Source: Tolypeutes matacus
Lineage: Eukaryota; Chordata; Mammalia; Cingulata; Chlamyphoridae
Direction: 5' to 3'
Assembly (NCBI GenBank): GCA_026826555.1
Contig: JAKSZT010004976.1
Location: 7,110,900-7,174,899 of the forward strand
Length of the DNA: 64,000 nt
The notes under the pieces: model-generated
What the model saw: only the letters and a program-made list of their open reading frames with translations
Told to the model about the DNA's origin: nothing
The model's database searches: none
In this document: piece by piece, positions 57,860 through 64,000 of the stretch
How positions within the stretch are numbered: position 1 is the stretch's first letter
Layout: every line of letters begins with the position of its first letter
Program-made: the position numbers and the translations under genes

Positions 57860-58420
57860 ACCAAGTCCACTCCAAACTATTTTCTATACCACTACCAGAA
57901 GGATTCTTTATAAAATGCAAATCTGATCATGTCATCTCCTTTTGGCCATGCCTCACCGTCTTCAGGATGAAATCCAATTTGTTAATATTTAAGGTCCTTC
58001 ATGGGTCATTGTTTTCCCTACTTCTCCATTCAAATACACACAGAATGACTTGTAGTTTCATTAACATGTAACGTCCTACCCTGCCTCAGGCCTGTGCACA
58101 TGCTGCCCTCCAGTCTGTGTTGTCTTTTCCATGTCTTCTCATTTGTCTAATTGCCACACATCCTGAAATTTATGCTTAGCTATCCCCTTCTCCAAGAAGT
58201 CTTCTGTGACTACTCTGCTGAGCTCCCCATCTGTGCTCCCCCAGTATTCTATGTATAACTTTGCTACAGCATCCATTGCATTTTGTTGTATCTCTATGCC
58301 ACCCCATTAGACTGGAAGCTCCCTGAAGGACCCATTTGTGTCTGTTTCTTAAGCACTTAGCATAGAGCCCAGAAAGTAGGAGAGGCTCAACATTAATGGA
58401 GTGACTGAGACAGGGAATGA
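57860..58420 (+). mobile_element. L2 LINE 3' end, sense
   Basis: 'AAATCTGATCATGTCATCTC', 'AGGATGAAATCCAATTTGTT', 'GCCTCAGGCCTGTGCACATG', 'GCTATCCCCTTCTCCAAGAA', 'GTCTTCTGTGACTACTCTGC', 'TTAGACTGGAAGCTCCCTGA' and 'TTAGCATAGAGCCCAGAAAG' fall in L2 order. It has lost its TGAATGAA terminus to divergence. Confidence 0.8.
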
Positions 58421-58564
58421 GTGAAGGTTCTTGTTTACAAGCCTAAAATTCTTACTCTCTTCTCTGTAGTCTCTCCTGAGCTAACTGTTCAAATTCCATC
58501 TCTTCCTTGAATTGCTCTTGTACCACCAATTTGCTCCAACCAAGGAGGCATCTTGATATCAAGT
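58421..58564. other. short unique stretch
   Basis: Nothing recognised. Confidence 0.3.
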
Positions 58565-58665
58565 AAAGGACATTGATTAGGGATCAGGAGGATGCTAAGT
58601 TGTAGATATCCTTGGGCAAGTCCACTTCTCCTAATCCCAGTTTCTGTATCTGTGAAGGAGCAGGG
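58565..58665 (+). mobile_element. possible MIR SINE fragment, sense
   Basis: 'CTTGGGCAAGTCCACTTCTC' and 'CCCAGTTTCTGTATCTGTGA' resemble the MIR core. Confidence 0.45.
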
Positions 58666-59464
58666 GTGGGATGGGGATTCTTATCAGCAGAAGGTCTTCA
58701 TTATAGGCAAAGGAAGTTCTTCTGCATGAGCCAAGCAGAAGGACAAAGTATAGAAAGAGTACTAGGTGGGGCTCAGAAATGCAAGGAGGACTGCAATCCA
58801 GATGGACACTGTGGGATCAGGGGTGAGGACCATAGTGGAAATCAGGCCCCAGAACCTGTCTAGTCAGGACACCATTGCCACCATGACACTGAAGTCAGAG
58901 TTTGCAGTGTGGACATGGATCTCTCAGTGTAACCTGCTGTCCCTAAAAACTGGGAGAAGTTGTCACCAGAACCAACCTCTTGCCCCTTCCCTGTCCTTGC
59001 TGTAGGTTCCTCATGTCAGCTGGTGTGTCTGTCTGATTGGCTGAGGTCTTCTGGGGAGATGAGAACTCAAACATTGGGCCTTTTTATGTTCTATGGGTGT
59101 TGGTGACTAAGTCTTCCACCGTGTTTCATGGGGTGGGAAATGTCCTAAACTTATCAGAAATGGGTTCAGAGGCTGAAGAGCAATAAGATAAAAAACCTAC
59201 CACAGTACTGGTATTGTCTTCCCAAACCTAACATCCTATACCTAGAAAACTCAAGAAGGGCTCATATATTTAAGATGAATTCACAAATAACTAGAATCCA
59301 CAATGGGGTCATAAGAGGCTCTTAACAAAGGGTCAAACCAATTACGATGGACTCTCATCTAACTGAAGGATCAAGGGGGCAGTGTCATGGTCCAGCCTTA
59401 GCTCCTCCAGTTTTTGGGACTGCAATCTCCCAAATAAAGAGCTAGAGGGGGGCTCAGTAATTAT
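58666..59464. other. unique sequence
   Basis: No gene or repeat recognised. Confidence 0.4.
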
Positions 59465-59620
59465 AGAGCCCACTCTGTCCTACCATTTTACAGATAAGAA
59501 TCCAAGGTTCAGGGAAATGAAGTACTTGCCCAGGGATCAATGAGGTGTGAGTGGCTGAGTTGGGCCATGCAATCAGTTCTTGACCCCCATCTAATGCTTT
59601 TTCCTTCAGACCACGCCACT
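59465..59620 (-). mobile_element. MIR SINE, antisense
   Basis: 'ACCATTTTACAGATAAGAAT', 'GTTCAGGGAAATGAAGTACT' and 'TGCCCAGGGATCAATGAGG' follow antisense MIR order. Confidence 0.7.
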
Positions 59621-60375
59621 TTCCCCTTGAATTTCTTCAGCATTGGTGTCTGTTTCTCACATTCAAAGTGAGTTGTCTTGGACTTGACTCATTCTATGTG
59701 CAAACAACTCATCTCCCTAATGAATCCTGGAATGGCAGAGACTGGAACTTGAACTCCTTTTGAGTCCCTCACCCTTGCCCAGTACAGTGATGGTAGATGT
59801 GGCACCTGGTAGACACTCCATAAGCACTTGAGGATGCAAGTGAAATTCCTGGGATTCCTCCTCCCTTTGGAAGGAACCAAATCATCATTCCTCCCAAAGC
59901 TCCAATGATACATTTCATAATTACAGATGACTATCTTGTCCATATTGAATGCTCTTTCCATTCTCAGCTGAGTCAACATGGGCAAAATAGCTAACTGTCC
60001 TGCCTCTCAGTGTTCTCATTTGTAAACTGGGGACAATACAGCTGTTGTGGCTTCAGCTGTCAGCACCCTACCCACCCACCCCCACCCCCAAAGATGTTGG
60101 AACGGAGGTCTCCAAGCACTCAGAGCAAAGTCCCAATATTTTCCAAAATGGACAGGCAAAACCATTCTAGAAATCACATCTTAATACAATTTGCACACTT
60201 CAATTTTGACGAACTGTTCCACTGGCTTTTATGGTAATGGGCATTTTTTTTTAAAAAAAAAGAAGTGCCTAGGCAAATCCATTTATTACCTGTGGCAGTT
60301 TGCAGGAGCATCTGAGGACAGCAGTGGTGCCACTACAGAAATAGAAACACTCCCAGCCCATTAGGGGAAGAGGCG
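59621..60375. other. mostly unique; weak MIR-like patch
   Basis: 59960-60045 ('TGTTCTCATTTGTAAACTGG' and 'GGACAATAC') resembles a sense MIR core. A C-rich tract lies at about 60070-60092 and a T/A-rich tract at 60246-60265. Confidence 0.4.
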
Positions 60376-60802
60376 CTATATTCATTCCCTAGGACTGCTG
60401 TAAAAATTACCACCAACTGGATGGCTCAAAACAAGAGAAATGTATTCTTCCACAGCTCTGGAGTCCAGAAGTCCAAAATCAAAGTGTGGGCAGGGACATG
60501 CTTCTGTCAGAGGTTCTAGGGCCGGGTCCCAGCTTCAGGTGGCTGTAGGTGTTCCTTGGCTAGTGGCCACGTCACTCTCAGGCCTCCGTCTTCCCATCGC
60601 CTGCTCCTTTGCCTCAGTCTGTTTCCCCCCTGCCTCGCTATGATAAGGACACTCCTGGGGCACCAGATATTCCAGGAAAAGCTCCTCCTCTTCTCCAGAT
60701 CCTTAACTTAATTACATCTTTTGCCACACGAGGGGATATTCACAAGTTCCAGGAATGAGGAGGTAAGTGTATCTTCTGGGGGTCCTTTAGCCAACCTACC
60801 AG
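60376..60802 (-). mobile_element. MLT1-type LTR (ERVL-MaLR), antisense
   Basis: Opens 'TATATTCATTCCCTAGGACT' and 'GCTGTAAAAATTACCACCAA', then 'CAGCTCTGGAGTCCAGAAGT', 'CCAAAATCAAAGTGTGGGCA', 'GATCCTTAACTTAATTACAT' and ends 'GGGGTCCTTTAGCCAACCTA' followed by CCA. Antisense MLT1 order with clear landmarks. Confidence 0.72.
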
Positions 60803-61129
60803 AGGTACCACTGAGTTTTTATAAACCTCTTTAGGGGCATGAGTGACGGAAATTCTAGATTTCCTAGAGCAACGCTTGACTGAAGAGCAGGACATTATTC
60901 ACGTCACAAAGGGGTTGGTTCATGCGTCCTCCCCTGAGTAGGATCCCCCTGGAGGGCACCATCTGGACTCGGGGGTCCAGGGGAGCCTGTCCCTTCACTG
61001 GCACCATTTCACTTCATCCTCAGGAGTCTCCTTGGAGGTAGATGTCACCAGCCAGGCAGGGTTGAAGAATCAGGGCGGGGCCTCCCTGAGTTGGCACGTA
61101 CAAGCTGTGGGGACTTTTTTGCCAACTGT
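60803..61129. other. short unique stretch
   Basis: No gene or repeat recognised. Confidence 0.35.
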
Positions 61130-61254
61130 TTTGTTCTTTTCGAGCCTCAGTCTCCTCGTTTGCAATTGGGATACCATGTAACACCCACCACGGGGAGGTG
61201 GCGGGGATGAGACAAGCCATGTGAAGTCAGAACGCCCGATACACTGGCTACTGT
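61130..61254 (+). mobile_element. possible MIR SINE fragment, sense
   Basis: 'CGAGCCTCAGTCTCCTCGTT' and 'TGCAATTGGGATACCATGTA' resemble the MIR core 'cctcagtttcctcatctgtaaaatgggg', diverged. Confidence 0.5.
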
Positions 61255-61395
61255 GATTGCCTGTATTTACAAACAAGGAAACTAAGGCCCAGAGAAGTTA
61301 AGTCTCACTGCTAAGGTCACAGAGCAAATAAGCAGGAAAGCCATCATTCAAAGCCAGGCCTGTCTGACCCCACAAACCTGTGCTCAGCTACCTCT
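61255..61395 (-). mobile_element. MIR SINE, antisense
   Basis: 'ACAAACAAGGAAACTAAGGC', 'CCAGAGAAGTTAAGTCTCAC', 'TAAGGTCACAGAGCAAATAA' and 'CAAAGCCAGGCCTGTCTGAC' are clear antisense MIR landmarks. Confidence 0.8.
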
Positions 61396-62419
61396 TTAGA
61401 GAGAAAGGTACAAAAGATCCAAAACACCATATGTTTTTTTCTGTTCCCTCTTATTGTAAGATGTTATTTGGAAACTGAAATTTGCATTCCCTAGATTTCC
61501 CCTCCTGGAAATGGAATATGATGGGAAAACTCACTAGAGAGGATAAATTTCCTAAATCGCAAGCAGGTTTTTCTGACACCTCACCCCAAGAGGAAGCAGA
61601 GATCCTTAACGGGGCCCCAGAGTTAGGTTTCAAAGCTTGTTTCATCCTAAGTGTTTTTTTTTTTTTTTTTTTTTCCCCTTTGAAGTGTAACTTCAAATAC
61701 CTACTTAGATCTCTTTTAGGGAGAATGAATGGTATGGGCTGAAGCATTTGCTCCCACCTCACCTTTTAGGTAGAGATGCTAAGTCTGGAGCCAGGGTTTT
61801 TCATGAAGTACTGCCTTCCTGTGTAAACCCAGAAAGAATTCCTGAGCAGGGCTCACAGCAGGGCTGGGGGACGGCTGGTGTGACTCAGACCACGCCACGG
61901 GCTGCGGAACACCGCGTGACAGGACAGGACGTGCAGGCTCCTATTCTACACTCGGCAACCAGCCGTGTGTGTGCCCATGTGCGTGTGTGCTCATGTATGC
62001 TGTGCATGCACGTTTGTGTTTGCTCATGCTTGGACACGCACACTCCTAACAGCAGCGAATCCGCGTGTCACTTCCCACCAACCCCTGCTGATGACAACAC
62101 ATCAAAACCCAGTGTGCTTTTTACTGACTCCAAAGCCTCGCAAATACACTGATAGGTACTAATCATGCTGTTTTCAAAATAAAGAGAATCTGAAGTAGGT
62201 TCTAATGAAAGATTTACACACTATAAGGCCGTATAATAAATATAAATGATATAAAGAGAGGTGGAAAAACTGGATTACAAAGTCCAGGGTGGTATTCATT
62301 TTGATTATTATTATTTTTTTTTATTGTGGGTAAAAATAAAAAAATTCACAATACATACCAATATTTGTAAAATGATATATAAATATATATGCATATATGT
62401 GCATTTCCTTACAAAAATG

Positions 62420-62424
<5 letters not shown>
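61396..62424. other. unique sequence with poly(T), GT- and AT-rich tracts
   Basis: A poly(T) run at 61654-61674, a GT-rich tract at about 61963-62020 and AT-rich sequence from 62215. No gene recognised; a 134-codon frame at 61748-62152 crosses the GT tract. Confidence 0.4.
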
Positions 62425-62453
<29 letters not shown>

Positions 62454-63010
62454 AAGAGGTGCTTAGATTACCTAAAATATTACATGGAACCTACCGGGAT
62501 TCCCATGTTCCCCACCTCCCACACCTCCCACCACATCCCACACAAACATCTCCCACAGTGTGGCCCACCACCCTCAATGAACTTACACATCCTGGAGCCT
62601 TGCCACCAACCATAGACCACAGTTCACACTGTAGACCACACTCTCTCCCACTCAGTTCTGAGTGGTGTGTGCTGATTTAAAATGGCCTACATCCGTTGCC
62701 ACAACGGCACTCAGGACAACCTCCAAATCCCAAAAAAGCCCCTGTACTTCAACTGCACATCCCCTCCCTGCCCTGAAAGTGTCCAGTGGCCACTGGCTCC
62801 ACCTCACTGTTAAAATTTCTTCCATTGCTAGAATCACCATATGTATACAACAGAATACCATCAAGTCCACTCTAGTCCATAGTTCTTCCCCCAATCCTGA
62901 GGGGACTGGGATGGTGATGTCCACTCCACCTCCAAGTGAGAGAGGGCTTATATCCCATGGATATGGTGGGTGGGATGATCCTGTCTGCAGTTTAGTCTTT
63001 GCTTTTTGGC
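62425..63010 (-). mobile_element. L1 3' end (xenarthran-type 3' UTR), antisense, 5'-truncated
   Basis: A (TA)n and poly(T) run (about 62419-62453) marks the inverted tail. 'AAGAGGTGCTTAGATTACCT', 'GGGATTCCCATGTTCCCCAC', 'CTCCCACTCAGTTCTGAGTG' and 'CCCCAATCCTGAGGGGACTG' align by eye with 26228-26700. The 3' UTR match ends at about 63000, so the insertion is 5'-truncated relative to the copy at 26200. The clean tail suggests it is younger. Confidence 0.7.
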
Positions 63011-63239
63011 AGCCAAGGCAGAAGGAAACATGATGTTGTGTAATTTTACGGAATAAATGACCACAGATTTTGTATATGCATCAAGGTGACTAAACCATAA
63101 ATTCACTGACCTTGACTGAGAGCATCTGCAAGAGATTGCCATTTTCCCCCCACTTTAAAGAAAGAGATACCCATTCTGGAAAATCTGGGGAAAATGTTTA
63201 AAAAGAAAATGAATTCCCTGGAATCTCACTGATATGAGG
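63011..63239. other. short unique stretch
   Basis: Nothing recognised. Confidence 0.3.
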
Positions 63240-64000
63240 CTGTGGAAGATTTTCTTCCAGTCTCTTCCCATTTTTAAAATATAGAGAAAATCAGGTTACA
63301 ATGATTTCCTTCTATTTTCTCTCTTAATGTTATATAATAAGAGTTTTTCCATGCCATGAAAAACTTTGTGAGCATCATGTTCAACAGCTCTGTAATAATT
63401 CATGGAATGGATATGCCCTATTTATTGAACCATTGCCGTAATTTGGGGCACTTTGGCTTTTTTGTCATTGGTATTTAAATAAACAAAATGTCTCTGATGA
63501 ACTTCTTTATACACAGATGATGGCCTACATTGATTATGACCTTCTCAAGATACATTTTTAGAAGCTGAATTCTTAGGTCATCAGTATTTTAAGCCACTTG
63601 CTGTGTATGGGCCAACTGTTTTCCAAAAAGTCTGTAATTATCCTTAGTAGCACAGATCAGTCTATTTCACTGCACCCTTTTCTGGACCATCATTTTAGAA
63701 TCTTTGCTAATTGGATAGGGGAAATGTTATTCTCTGGCTATTTCAATTTGCATTTTTTTTTTTTTCAACTAGTGAGGCTGGATGTTTTATCATATGTTGA
63801 TTTTCCATTTGCATTTCCTCTTTAGAGATTTGTTTGTCCTTTACCCATGCACCTATTTTGGGTCTTAATGTTTTTCTTATTGATTTACATGAATTCTTTA
63901 TATATCAAGAATATTAATCTTTTTGTCCAGTTAGATTTGTTTCAAATATTTCCAGCTTAATGTTTGCCCTTTAATTATGTTCATGAGATAGCTTGATGGA
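63240..64000 (-). mobile_element. L1/HAL1-type distal region, antisense, to window edge
   Basis: 'TAATTCATGGAATGGATATG' near 63398, 'CAACTGTTTTCCAAAAAGTC' near 63612, 'TATTTCAATTTGCATTTTTT' near 63740, 'CCTTTACCCATGCACCTATT' near 63838 and 'TTTACATGAATTCTTTATAT' near 63884 follow inverted L1 3' UTR and distal ORF2 order. The element probably continues beyond the window. Confidence 0.72.

Noticed and set aside
61654..61674. Second poly(T)-only insertion
   Set aside because: No adjacent direct repeat of convincing length; probably a simple homopolymer.
62425..63010. Target duplication for the L1 end
   Set aside because: I looked at both flanks and found no convincing repeat.

Overview
The window looks like 64 kb of mammalian intergenic or intronic DNA with no protein-coding exon that I can defend. 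The open frames are short and lie on both strands. They fall largely in repeats or biased sequence, and none shows a recognisable domain, a splice-supported exon chain or a codon pattern unlike its surroundings. The source is most likely a xenarthran, and specifically an armadillo (Dasypus type). The evidence is several tRNA-derived SINEs of the DAS kind, with A/B boxes, a short GC-rich body and an A-rich or AATAA-rich tail, plus general eutherian fossils (L1, L2, MIR, MER5/MER1-type hAT elements, MaLR LTRs) and no Alu, B1 or carnivore/ruminant SINEs.

Layout. 1-10 kb: an ERV-type LTR end at the left edge, a long unique stretch, an old antisense L1 body (3900-4910) split by a hAT element with clean terminal repeats and target duplication, a sense L1 3' end, a MIR, a 36-bp minisatellite (7060-7352) and an antisense MLT1-like LTR. 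10-25 kb: L2 remnants, MER5 pieces, two copies of a ~600-bp MaLR-like LTR family (15170-15801 and 23524-24127, the second inside a MIR), a DAS SINE with a perfect 12-bp duplication, and unique sequence between. 25-40 kb: a 1.6-kb antisense L1 3' end, CA, GATA and CT microsatellites, an MLT1-like LTR next to a composite DAS SINE, the third copy of the MaLR-like LTR (35653-36326), another LTR, antisense L1 ends and the second hAT copy (39924-40116). 40-50 kb: mostly unique sequence, some possibly constrained. 50-64 kb: a monomeric DAS SINE, a poly(T)-only insertion, a U6 snRNA pseudogene fused to an L1 3' end, a dimeric DAS SINE flanked by a 16-bp duplication, several L1 and L2 ends, an MLT1-like LTR, and antisense L1 to the right edge.

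No genes cooperate here. The interest lies in the insertion history: target-site duplications, nested insertions and chimeric retrocopies can be read directly. Family names come from recall of consensus sequences, not from a database search, and edges of old repeats are approximate. I found no support for a novel protein system, CRISPR array, operon or phage-like element.
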